In this document: piece by piece, positions 1 to 7,631 of the stretch
Position numbering within the stretch: the first letter of the stretch is position 1
Layout of the letters: each line of letters begins with the position of its first letter
From: Azospira oryzae
GTDB lineage: Bacteria > Pseudomonadota > Gammaproteobacteria > Burkholderiales > Rhodocyclaceae
Direction: 5' to 3'
Length of the DNA: 64,000 nucleotides
NCBI RefSeq assembly: GCF_004217225.1
Contig: NZ_SHKM01000002.1
Location: 921,096-985,095, forward strand
The notes under the pieces: model-generated
The model's input: the letters and a program-made list of their open reading frames with translations, nothing else
Databases searched by the model: none
Told to the model about the DNA's origin: nothing
Translations under genes and position numbers: made by a program

Positions 1-1
1 G

Positions 2-499
2 CTCTCGCCGCGCCAGCGCCTGGGGCTGCTCCTGGCCCTGGGGGGACTGGTGGGATTGCTGCTGCCGGGGCTGTCGGCGCCGCCCCTGGCCGGGGCCCTG
101 CTGATGCTGGGGGCCGGGGTGGCCTGGGGCGTCTATTCCATCCGCGGCCGGGGCGCGGGGGATGCCACGGCGGTGACGGCGGGCAACTTCCTGCGGGCGG
201 TGCCCCTGGCCCTGGGACTGGGGCTCCTGGCCCTGCCGGGCGTCAATTTCAATGCCGGGGGCGTGCTCTACGCAGTGCTTTCCGGCGGCATCGCCTCCGG
301 TCTCGGTTACGCCCTCTGGTATGCGGCCCTGCGGGGCCTGCAGGCCACCACGGCGGCCACGGTGCAGTTGAGCGTGCCCCTGCTGACCGCCGTCGGCGGC
401 ACCCTGTTCCTGGGCGAGGCCGTCAGCCTGCGCCTGGTCCTGGCTTCTGTTGCCATCCTCGGCGGTATCGCCCTGGTGATCCGGGCCCGGGCTGGCTGA
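2..499 (+). CDS. EamA/DMT-family inner-membrane transporter, C-terminal part
   Basis: The open frame runs in from the left edge without a start, so only the C-terminal half of a drug/metabolite transporter is present (about 165 residues here; EamA proteins are usually 280-300). What is visible is almost entirely hydrophobic. It contains a Gly/Ala-rich helix, the motif GLGYALWYAALRGLQATTAA and a following helix with VQLSVPLLTAVGG, which together are typical of the second EamA repeat. These proteins export or import small metabolites across the inner membrane; the substrate cannot be told. Family assignment is secure, function is not. Confidence 0.85.
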   Translation, partial: LSPRQRLGLLLALGGLVGLLLPGLSAPPLAGALLMLGAGVAWGVYSIRGRGAGDATAVTAGNFLRAVPLALGLGLLALPGVNFNAGGVLYAVLSGGIASGLGYALWYAALRGLQATTAATVQLSVPLLTAVGGTLFLGEAVSLRLVLASVAILGGIALVIRARAG

Positions 500-511
500 G
501 CTGCCCCGGGC

Positions 512-1624
512 TTACTGGAAGACCCGACCGCCCTCGCCGATCATGGCGAAGTCCACCCGGGTGGAGCCGGGGCGGTTGCGCTGGCTGAAGTCGATGGCGT
601 AGCCCCCCAGGTCCACCTTGCGCATGGCCTGCAGGGCCTTGAGCACGGCCGGGCCGTTGCCGCCGCCCTGGCGCAGGGCGCTCACCAGCACCTTGGCGGC
701 GATGAAGCCTTCCATGGAGCGGGCCGACAGTTCCGGGTCGTTGGCGGCGGCCTTGAGGCGGCTGTATTCCCGGTTGAGGGACAGGGTGTTCTGCTGTTCC
801 AGGGGCACCACCACGGAGAAGGCGTAGCCCCGGGCCAGGCCGGGGCCCAGCTTGTCCAGCAGCTGCTGGGTGTCGATGATGGAAAGGCCGTAGAGGGTGG
901 CCAGGCCGCCCTTCTGCCGGTACTGGCGCACGAATTCGATGGCGGCGGCGGTGGTGGCGCCGAGGAAGACCGCCTGGGGATTGGCCTTGAGCACCGCATT
1001 GACGGCGGCTTCCACCTTGGTGGTGTTGCGCTCGTAGCCGGCCTGGGCCACCAGGCTGATGCCGTTGCGGGCGGCGGCCACCTCGGCCCCGGCGATCACG
1101 TCTGCGCCCAGGGCGTCGTCCTGGAAGACCAGCCCCACCTGCTTCTGGCCGAGTTGGGAGAGATGGGCGAAGAGGCGCTCCACCTCGTCCCGGTAGCCGG
1201 CCTTGACCACGAACACGCCGGGGGCGCCGATCACGCTGGAGGCGCCGGACACGGCCCCCACCAGGGGCACGTTGCTGCGGGCCAGGATGCCGTCCTTCAC
1301 CAGGGCTTCCACGTTGTTGGTGCCCACGGTGCCGAGGAAGGCCACGGGCGGCTCCTCCTCCTTCAGGCTTTCCTTTACCAGGCGCAGGGTCTCCTCCGGC
1401 TTCTGGCCGTCGTCCTTGCGCACCAGGCGGATGGGGCTGCCGTTGATGCCGCCCTGGGCGTTGATGTGGTTGATATAGAGCCGGGCGCCGGCGGCGATGG
1501 CCTTGCCGGTGACGGCCTGGGGGCCGCTCAGGGGGGCGATCTGGGCGATCACGATGTCCTTGGCCTGGGCGGCCAGGGGCGCGGTCAGCAGGGCGAACAG
1601 GGGTAGCAGGCGGAGAAGGCGCAT
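512..1624 (-). CDS. ABC transporter periplasmic binding protein, branched-chain amino acid (LivK) type
   Basis: A 370-residue protein with a clear Sec signal peptide (residues 1 to about 21, ending AAQA) followed by a type I periplasmic binding fold (Peripla_BP_6). The mature start DIVIAQIAPLSGPQAVTGK and the later GTVGTNNVEALV and VGLVFQDDALGADV stretches are characteristic of the LivK/urea/aromatic-acid binding family. It would capture a small ligand in the periplasm. No permease or ATPase genes lie beside it, so it is an orphan binding protein here; it may serve a transporter elsewhere or a sensory role. The ligand is unknown. Confidence 0.85.
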   Translation of the reverse strand: MRLLRLLPLFALLTAPLAAQAKDIVIAQIAPLSGPQAVTGKAIAAGARLYINHINAQGGINGSPIRLVRKDDGQKPEETLRLVKESLKEEEPPVAFLGTVGTNNVEALVKDGILARSNVPLVGAVSGASSVIGAPGVFVVKAGYRDEVERLFAHLSQLGQKQVGLVFQDDALGADVIAGAEVAAARNGISLVAQAGYERNTTKVEAAVNAVLKANPQAVFLGATTAAAIEFVRQYRQKGGLATLYGLSIIDTQQLLDKLGPGLARGYAFSVVVPLEQQNTLSLNREYSRLKAAANDPELSARSMEGFIAAKVLVSALRQGGGNGPAVLKALQAMRKVDLGGYAIDFSQRNRPGSTRVDFAMIGEGGRVFQ

Positions 1625-1766
1625 GGTCGGAACGGCTGGGCGGCAAAGAGGCGGATTCTCGGCAGGGGGCTATGCCCTGTAAATACGGGATTTCCGCGGT
1701 CAGGGCGGTGGCCCCGCCAGGGGCTTTGGCGCTAAGCTGTGGGCCCCCGTTGCCGAAGCCGCCGCC

Positions 1767-2915
1767 ATGTCCCAGTCGCCCGCCGTCCCCAGCCTTGCTC
1801 CCGAAACCCAGGCCGCCCGCGGCGCCGTCCCGGTGGACTCGCCCTATCGAGACATCGTGCCGCCCCTGCATCTGGCCACCACCTTCGAGCGGGCCGGCGA
1901 CGGCAGCTACCCCGGCGGCCGGGTCTATTCCCGGGACGGCAGCCCGGCCTACGACGGGCCCGAAGCCTTGTTGAAGGAGCTGGAAGGCGGCGCCGCCGCA
2001 GCCCTCTTCGCTTCCGGCATGGCTGCCGCTTCCGCCGTGTTGCAGGCCCTCAAGCCCGGGGCCCGGGTGGTGGCGCCCCGGGCCATGTACTGGGCCCTGC
2101 GCAACTGGATGATCCAGTTTGCCGCCAACTGGCAGCTGACCCTGGACTTCTTCGCCGACGACGCCGAACTGGCGGCCCTGCTGCAGCGCCCGGCGGATCT
2201 GGTGTGGCTGGAAACGCCGGCCAATCCCACCTGGGAAATCACCGACATCGCTGCTGCCGCCAAGGCGGCCCACGCTGCTGGCGCCCGCCTGGTGGTGGAT
2301 TCCACGGTGCCGACGCCGGTGTTCACCCGGCCCCTGGAACTGGGCGCGGACATCGTCATGCACTCGGCCACCAAATATCTCAACGGCCATTCCGACGTGG
2401 TGGCCGGGGCCCTGGTGACCAGGGCCGTGGACGACTTCTGGCAGCGCATCAAGACCGTGCGCGCTCTCGGCGGCGCCGTGCTCGGCCCCTTCGAGGCCTG
2501 GCTGCTGGCCCGGGGCATGCGCACCCTGTTCCCCCGGGTGCGCACCGCCGCCGCTTCCGCCGCCGCCATCGCCAGCCATTTCCACGGCCATGCCAAGGTC
2601 AGCCTGGTGCTGTATCCGGGCCTGCCTTCCCATCCCGGCCACGCCGTGGCGGCGCGGCAGATGCAGGGCGGCTTCGGCGCCATGCTCTCCCTGCGCATCG
2701 CCGGCGGCGAGGCGGCGGCCAAGACCGTGGCCGCCCGCCTGCAGGTGTTCCAGCGGGCCACCTCCCTCGGCTCGGTGGAAAGTCTGGTGGAGCACCGGGC
2801 CAGCGTCGAGGGGCCGGGCACCTTCTGTCCTGACGACCTGCTGCGCCTTTCCGTCGGCATCGAGGCCACGGCGGACCTCATCGCCGACCTGGAGCAGGCC
2901 CTGGCCGGGGTCTGA
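1767..2915 (+). CDS. Cys/Met metabolism PLP-dependent enzyme (trans-sulfuration family)
   Basis: 382 residues, full length for the cystathionine gamma-synthase/lyase and O-acylhomoserine sulfhydrylase family. The PLP lysine is K203 in the hallmark SATKYLNGHSDVVAGA. Upstream landmarks are the substrate/PLP loop at YSRDGSPAYDG, GMAAASAV for the phosphate cup, and an LETPANPTWEITD motif. The usual Y-x-R-x-x-NPT near the N-terminus is replaced by YSRDGSPAY, so it is a diverged member. Whether it makes cystathionine, cleaves it or uses sulfide cannot be decided from sequence alone. It stands alone as a single transcription unit. Confidence 0.85.
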   Translation: MSQSPAVPSLAPETQAARGAVPVDSPYRDIVPPLHLATTFERAGDGSYPGGRVYSRDGSPAYDGPEALLKELEGGAAAALFASGMAAASAVLQALKPGARVVAPRAMYWALRNWMIQFAANWQLTLDFFADDAELAALLQRPADLVWLETPANPTWEITDIAAAAKAAHAAGARLVVDSTVPTPVFTRPLELGADIVMHSATKYLNGHSDVVAGALVTRAVDDFWQRIKTVRALGGAVLGPFEAWLLARGMRTLFPRVRTAAASAAAIASHFHGHAKVSLVLYPGLPSHPGHAVAARQMQGGFGAMLSLRIAGGEAAAKTVAARLQVFQRATSLGSVESLVEHRASVEGPGTFCPDDLLRLSVGIEATADLIADLEQALAGV

Positions 2916-2930
2916 GTCAGCGCCTGTCCG

Positions 2931-2955
2931 CTGCCCCGCCCTAGGGCGGTGGCAG
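2931..2955. terminator. Hairpin after the PLP enzyme, possible terminator
   Basis: An almost perfect GC-rich inverted repeat centred on CGCCCTAGGGCG begins 16 bases after the stop codon. One bulged base is needed in the right arm and there is no U-tract, so termination is only possible, not shown. Confidence 0.35.
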
Positions 2956-3009
2956 GACAGAATGTCCGCCCCTGCCCCAAAAGCGTGCCGGCGGGCGGAC
3001 AAAATGTCC
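2955..3009. promoter_or_regulatory. Two palindromes GGACA-N3-TGTCC, 42 bp apart
   Basis: GGACAGAATGTCC lies at 2955-2967 and GGACAAAATGTCC at 2997-3009. Each is a 5-bp inverted repeat around three bases, and the centres are 42 bp (four helical turns) apart on the same face of DNA, about 200 bp before the chemoreceptor start. This geometry fits a dimeric regulator binding twice. An alternative is a relic of an insertion-sequence end with repeated transposase sites, but no transposase remains. Confidence 0.4.
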
Positions 3010-3200
3010 CCGGGACGCCGTCGGGCGGCGCTCCCCCTCTGCCTGCTCCGCCTGTTTCCCGTCGTTTGCGGCGCCTGCCCCTTGTGGAAACTCCGACTGG
3101 GGCTGCGGCCCGGTTGTTGCTACGGTTGCGTTCGCGCCGTTGCCGGCCCATCCGGCCGCAGCGGGCGCGCCGTGCCAACCTGCCCCCATAAGGATGCAAG

Positions 3201-5063
3201 ATGAAAGGACTGGGACTCCAAGCCCGTTTCGCCCTCTTCGGTTTCGCCCCCCTGGTCGTCGCCCTCATCGTCGGTTCCCTGGCCCTGTCGGCCAATGAAT
3301 CCCGGCGCCTGGAGGCCGACGTGCGCCTGCGTTCGGAAGCCACCGCCGCCGGCGTCATCCAGCTGTTGCAGATGAGCGACAGCCTGATGGGGGAACAGAC
3401 CCGCAGCGCCATGAAGCTGTTCCGGGAAAAGAGCGCCCAGCTGGGGCCGGTGAGCCTGGGCGAGGCTATTGCCGTGGGCGGCCAGCATCCCCTCAACCTG
3501 CGCTTCGGCGGCCGCCCCCAGGCCCTGGAGACGGCCCTGGTGGACAGCGTCAGCGGCATCGCCGGCGGCACCGCCACCCTTTTCGCGCGCCAGGGCCAGG
3601 ACTTCGTGCGCATCGCCACCAACGTCAAGACGCCGGAGGGCCAGCGGGCCGTGGGCACCCTGCTCAATCCCCAGGGCAAGGCCTACGCCGCCCTGGCCCG
3701 GGGCGAGTCCTTCTACGGCCAGGTGGACATCCTCGGCGCGCCCTACCTGACGGGCTACGAGCCCATCGTGGACGCCGGCGGCAAGGTGGTGGGCGCCTGG
3801 TACGTGGGCTTCAAGGCCGACCTGGCGGGGCTCAAGGAACTGATCGGCAAGTCCGTCTCCTTCGGCTCCGGCTTCGTCGTCCTGCTGGACGGCCAGGGCA
3901 AGCCCTTCCTCCATTCCGACGGCGTCAGCCCCGAATCCATCCAGGCCCGGCTGCAGGAGGCCGCCGGTGAGGCCGGCGCCAGCCACAACTGGGAGGCCAT
4001 CTTCCGGCCCTTCCCGGCCTGGGGCTTCAAGGTGGCGGTGGTCTACAGCCAGGCGGAAGTGGATGGGGCTGCCCGCCGCGCCGCCCTGCCGGTGTTGCTG
4101 GGCGGCCTGGCCATCACCGTGGCCCTGCTGGCCCTGCTCACCTTCGTTTTGCGCCGGGTGGTGCTGGGCCCGATCCGGCAGGCGGTGCGGGCTGCCGACG
4201 CCCTGGCCGAGGGCGACCTGACGGTGCATCTGCGGGCCGAGCGGGACGACGAAATCGGCCGCCTGCTGCAATCCATGGAGCGCATGGTGCGGCGCCTGGG
4301 GGACATCATCCGCCAGGTGCGGGGCGCCGCCGACAACCTTTCCTCCGCCTCCGAGGAGGTCTCGGCCACGGCCCAGAGCCTGTCCCAGTCCTCCAGCCAG
4401 CAGGCGGCCTCGGTGGAGGAGATTTCCGCCACCCTGGAACAGTCCACCGCCTCCGTCGCCAACAACACGGAGAGCGCCCGCAACACCGAGAACATGGCCG
4501 GCACCGCCGCCAAGGAAGCGGTGGCCGGCGGCGCCGCCGTGGCCGAGAGCGTGGCGGCCATGCAGCAGATCGCCGGCAAGGTGGGCATCATCGACGACAT
4601 CGCCTACCAGACCAATCTGCTGGCCCTCAACGCCGCCATCGAGGCGGCCCGGGCCGGGGAACACGGCAAGGGCTTCGCCGTGGTGGCGGCGGAAGTGCGC
4701 AAGCTGGCCGAGCGCAGCCAGGTGGCGGCCGGGGAGATCGGCACCGTCGCCGCCCAGACCGTGCACCAGGCGGAGCACGCCGGCGAACTGCTGGGGCGCA
4801 TCGTCCCGGCCATCGGCCGCACTTCCGATCTGGTGCGGGAAATCGCCGCCGCCTCGGAGGAGCAGTCCCACGGCATCGCCCAGATCAACAGCGCCATGGG
4901 CCAGCTGAACCAGGCCACCCAGCAGAATGCTGCCGCCTCCGAAGAGCTGGCCGCCACCGCCGAGGAAATGGGCGCCCAGGCCGAGGAACTGCAGCGCCTG
5001 ATGCACTTCTTCCGCGTGGGTCGGGAGGACGGAGCGGGTGGAGTGGGTGGCGCCAGGGCCTAG
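3201..5063 (+). CDS. Methyl-accepting chemotaxis protein with periplasmic Cache-type sensor
   Basis: A 620-residue chemoreceptor. Transmembrane helix 1 is at about residues 8-30. A periplasmic sensor of roughly 260 residues follows (Cache_3/Cache_2-like, with [32 protein letters not shown]), then TM2 at about 293-316, HAMP to about 370, and the methyl-accepting coiled coil. The signalling hairpin tip is [20 protein letters not shown] at about residues 463-482. It should signal through CheW/CheA to the flagellar motor. There is no C-terminal CheR-docking pentapeptide; the tail ends GVGGARA. The ligand is unknown. It is monocistronic, with a strong terminator 80 bases downstream. Confidence 0.93.
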   Translation: MKGLGLQARFALFGFAPLVVALIVGSLALSANESRRLEADVRLRSEATAAGVIQLLQMSDSLMGEQTRSAMKLFREKSAQLGPVSLGEAIAVGGQHPLNLRFGGRPQALETALVDSVSGIAGGTATLFARQGQDFVRIATNVKTPEGQRAVGTLLNPQGKAYAALARGESFYGQVDILGAPYLTGYEPIVDAGGKVVGAWYVGFKADLAGLKELIGKSVSFGSGFVVLLDGQGKPFLHSDGVSPESIQARLQEAAGEAGASHNWEAIFRPFPAWGFKVAVVYSQAEVDGAARRAALPVLLGGLAITVALLALLTFVLRRVVLGPIRQAVRAADALAEGDLTVHLRAERDDEIGRLLQSMERMVRRLGDIIRQVRGAADNLSSASEEVSATAQSLSQSSSQQAASVEEISATLEQSTASVANNTESARNTENMAGTAAKEAVAGGAAVAESVAAMQQIAGKVGIIDDIAYQTNLLALNAAIEAARAGEHGKGFAVVAAEVRKLAERSQVAAGEIGTVAAQTVHQAEHAGELLGRIVPAIGRTSDLVREIAAASEEQSHGIAQINSAMGQLNQATQQNAAASEELAATAEEMGAQAEELQRLMHFFRVGREDGAGGVGGARA

Positions 5064-5141
5064 GCGGGACGGACTTCTCCGGGTTGCCATGCCGGAGATG
5101 CCCGTGCCTGCTTGATCCCAGGCCAGGTGCTTGGTATCGAC

Positions 5142-5172
5142 AAAAAAGGGGACGCCAGGCGTCCCCTTTTTT
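5142..5172. terminator. Bidirectional intrinsic terminator
   Basis: A perfect 15-bp inverted repeat around a single A: left arm AAAAAAGGGGACGCC, right arm its complement ending in T6. It has a U-tract in both directions and separates the plus-strand chemoreceptor from the minus-strand flavin oxidoreductase, so it can serve both convergent genes. Confidence 0.9.
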
Positions 5173-5208
5173 CATGGCGGCTTTACTGCCGCCCGCCTTG
5201 TCGCTGCC

Positions 5209-6312
5209 TCAGGGCAGGGGCGAGAACACCCCTTCGGCCCCTCGCGGCGCACCGCGCCAGAACTGGGGCGGCGCCTGCACCTGGGCGCCCAGCTCGGCGG
5301 CGGCATGCCAGGGCCAGCGCGGGTCGTAGAGCATGGCCCGGGCCACGGCCACCAGGTCTGCATCGCCTTCGGTGACCACGGCCTCGGCCTGCTTGGCTTC
5401 GGTGATGAGGCCGACGCCGATGGTGGGCAGGCCGCTGGCTGCCTTCACCTGGCGGGCGAAGGGCAGCTGGTAGCCGGGGCCCACGGGAATCTTCTGTTCC
5501 AGAGAGAGGCCGCCGCTGGAGACGTGGATGAAATCGGCGCCCCGGGCCTTCAGTTCCTTGGCCAGCGCCACCGTCTCTTCCGGCGTCCATCCGCCTGCCA
5601 CCCAGTCCGTGGCGGAGACCCGCATGCCCAGGGCCTTGTGGCGGGGCCACACGGTGCGCACGGCGTCGAACACTTCCAGCACGAAGCGCAGCCGGTTGGC
5701 CAGGCTGCCGCCGTACTCGTCGCTGCGCCGGTTGGTGAGGGGGGAGAGAAACTCGTGCATCAGGTAGCCGTGGGCGGCGTGCAGTTCCACCGCGTCGAAG
5801 CCCAGGCGGTCGGCGCGGCGGGCGGCGTCGGCGAAGGCCTGCACCAGGCGCTTGATGCCGGCCGCGTCCAGGGCCTGGGGCGCCGCATCGCTGGGATCGA
5901 AGGGAACGGCCGAGGGGGCCACGTTGAACCAGCCGCCTTCGCTCAGGGGCAGTTGCTTGCCGCCCAGCCAGGGCGCTGCGCAACCGCCCTTGCGCCCGGC
6001 GTGGGCCAGCTGAATGCCGATGGGCATGGCCGAATACTGGCGGATACCGGCCATGACCCGGGCCCAGCCGCTTTCCGTGGCGTCGTCCCACAGGCCGGGG
6101 CAGCGGTCGGAGATGCGGCCTTCCGGGCTGACGGCGGTGGCTTCGGCGATGAGCAGGCCGGCACCGCTGTGGGAGAGGTTGCCCAGGTGCATCAGGTGCC
6201 AGTCGCCGACCACGCCGTTGGCGGCGGAGTACTGGCACATGGGGGCGATGACGATGCGGTTGGGCAGGCTCAGGCCGCCCAGGGCGTAGGGGGTGAACAG
6301 TTGGCTGGTCAT
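5209..6312 (-). CDS. Old yellow enzyme family NADH:flavin oxidoreductase (YqjM/XenA type)
   Basis: 367 residues forming an FMN TIM barrel. The N-terminal PNRIVIAPMCQYSA carries the flavin-tuning Cys26 found in thermophilic-like/YqjM and XenA ene-reductases. ELHAAHGYL supplies the His-x-x-His substrate-binding pair, and ATDWVAGGW and a C-terminal GLITEAKQAE phosphate-binding region follow. Such enzymes reduce activated C=C bonds or nitro compounds with NAD(P)H in the cytoplasm. The ATG is preceded by GGAGGA. It is divergent from the LysR gene at 6435, which probably controls it. The natural substrate is unknown. Confidence 0.92.
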   Translation of the reverse strand: MTSQLFTPYALGGLSLPNRIVIAPMCQYSAANGVVGDWHLMHLGNLSHSGAGLLIAEATAVSPEGRISDRCPGLWDDATESGWARVMAGIRQYSAMPIGIQLAHAGRKGGCAAPWLGGKQLPLSEGGWFNVAPSAVPFDPSDAAPQALDAAGIKRLVQAFADAARRADRLGFDAVELHAAHGYLMHEFLSPLTNRRSDEYGGSLANRLRFVLEVFDAVRTVWPRHKALGMRVSATDWVAGGWTPEETVALAKELKARGADFIHVSSGGLSLEQKIPVGPGYQLPFARQVKAASGLPTIGVGLITEAKQAEAVVTEGDADLVAVARAMLYDPRWPWHAAAELGAQVQAPPQFWRGAPRGAEGVFSPLP

Positions 6313-6377
6313 GGAGAGTCCTCCGGGGAAATTGGGTATACGCCGAGCAGTATCCGTCAGGACTTGAATCCAATAAA

Positions 6378-6414
6378 TGAAAGTGTTTTGATTTCACAAT
6401 TCCAAATATCGGAA
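6378..6414. promoter_or_regulatory. Candidate LysR-type operator(s) between divergent genes
   Basis: The 122-bp divergent region contains TTCC-N7-GGAA at 6400-6414 (fitting the T-N11-A pattern of LysR sites) and TGAAA-N9-TTTCA at 6378-6396. It is AT-rich compared with the surrounding genes. This is where the LysR protein would be expected to control both itself and the flavin oxidoreductase. The assignment rests on pattern only. Confidence 0.4.
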
Positions 6415-6434
6415 CAGAAAGCGGAAGACCCACC

Positions 6435-7349
6435 ATGCTCAACCGCCTGGAAATGCTGCGCCTCTTCGTTGCCGCCGCCGAAGCCAAGAGCTTCAAGGAG
6501 GCGGCCCTGCGCCTGCACGTCTCGCCCCAGGCCGTGACCCGGGCGGTGCAGGAGCTGGAGGAACACCTGGGGGAGCTGCTCTTCCACCGCAACACCCGGG
6601 CCAACCGCATCACCGATTTCGGAGCCCGTCTGGCGGCGGAGGCCCGCGGCGCCGTGCAGGGCGTCGATGCCCTGTTCCAGCGCGCCAGCCCCCTGCCGGA
6701 CAACGAGCTCGCCGGCCTGGTGCGCCTCACCGCGCCCAAGGCCCTGGGCCAGCATTTCGTCATGCCCCTGCTGGCCGAACTGGGCCGCGAATTCCCCGGC
6801 CTGCGCCTGGACCTGCGCCTCTCGGACCGGCCGGCGGACGTGGTGGACGAGCAGATCGACATCGGCGTGCGGGTGGGATTTCTGCGGGATAGCCGCTTCG
6901 TTGCTCGGGCCGTGGCCAAGGTGCATTTCCACACCGTGGCCAGCCCGGCCCTGCTTGATGCCGTGGGCGAGCCCCGCACCCTGGAGGACCTGCAGCAGCG
7001 GCCGGTGACGGTGGTGATGGACCCGGCCACGGGCAAGCCCTGGCCCTGGTTCCTCAAGGACGGGGAGGAGTGGCAGCCCCAGACCTGGGCTTTCGCCACC
7101 GACGAGACCCTGGCCGAGTTCGCCGCGGTGCGGGCCGGCCTGGGCTTCGGCCAGGTGGTGAGCCTGCTCACCATTCCCCTGCTGCGCAGCGGCGAGCTGC
7201 GGCGGGTGCTGCCGCAGCAGGAGCCGGACCCGTGGAATCTCTACGTCTATCGGCCCCAGCGGGGCCCGGTGGCGGCCCGCATCCGCCTGGTGTTCGACCG
7301 GCTGGTGGAATTCTTCGCCGACCGGGAACGCTTTCCCGAGGAACCCTGA
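6435..7349 (+). CDS. LysR-family transcriptional regulator
   Basis: 304 residues, the normal LysR length. The N-terminal winged helix-turn-helix is MLNRLEMLRLFVAAAEAKSF followed by ALRLHVSPQAVTRAVQELEE, and the C-terminal substrate-binding domain begins near residue 90 (GLVRLTAPKALGQHFVMPLL). It is divergently transcribed from the old yellow enzyme gene with a 122-bp shared control region, the usual arrangement for a LysR protein and its target. The effector may be a quinone, enone or oxidant, but that is inference. Confidence 0.93.
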   Translation: MLNRLEMLRLFVAAAEAKSFKEAALRLHVSPQAVTRAVQELEEHLGELLFHRNTRANRITDFGARLAAEARGAVQGVDALFQRASPLPDNELAGLVRLTAPKALGQHFVMPLLAELGREFPGLRLDLRLSDRPADVVDEQIDIGVRVGFLRDSRFVARAVAKVHFHTVASPALLDAVGEPRTLEDLQQRPVTVVMDPATGKPWPWFLKDGEEWQPQTWAFATDETLAEFAAVRAGLGFGQVVSLLTIPLLRSGELRRVLPQQEPDPWNLYVYRPQRGPVAARIRLVFDRLVEFFADRERFPEEP

Positions 7350-7355
7350 GGGCCG

Positions 7356-7631
7356 TCAGGCGCCCGGGTGGGTGGCCTGTTCCAGCCGGGTGAGCCAGGC
7401 CAGGGCCTCGCCCTGGCTGGCGCCGCACATTTCCGGCGAAGGTTGCAGGCCGCCGCAGACGGCGGGCCGCTCCGGCCGGCCGAAGATGGCGCAGCGGTTG
7501 TCTTCCAGCAGCTGGATGCAGCGCACCCCCGCCGGCTTGCCATCCGGCATGCCGGGTATGGGGGAGGAGATGGAGGGGGCGATGCAACAGGCGCCGCAGC
7601 CCGGGCGGCATTCCAGGACTGTCTGGCTCAC
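7356..7631 (-). CDS. Small YkgJ-type cysteine-cluster protein
   Basis: I place the start at the GTG at 7631, giving 91 residues beginning [16 protein letters not shown]. This codon overlaps the stop of the phosphoketolase gene (GTGA), so translation is probably coupled. A longer frame would begin inside the upstream gene and adds only low-complexity residues. The family (CxxCxxCC near the N-terminus with further Cys at CIQLL, CAIF, VCGG and MCG) is presumed to bind zinc or an Fe-S cluster. Its function is not known. The link with phosphoketolase suggests nothing obvious biochemically. Confidence 0.8.
   Translation of the reverse strand: MSQTVLECRPGCGACCIAPSISSPIPGMPDGKPAGVRCIQLLEDNRCAIFGRPERPAVCGGLQPSPEMCGASQGEALAWLTRLEQATHPGA

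Noticed and set aside
423..3002. An 859-codon minus-strand open frame across the binding-protein and PLP-enzyme genes
   Set aside because: It is antisense or out of frame to two clearly recognised genes, has Arg/Gly/Pro-rich low-complexity sequence and no domain. High G+C leaves long spurious frames.
2955..3009. Complete insertion sequence or MITE
   Set aside because: Only short palindromes are seen, with no target-site duplication or transposase; kept only as an alternative explanation.
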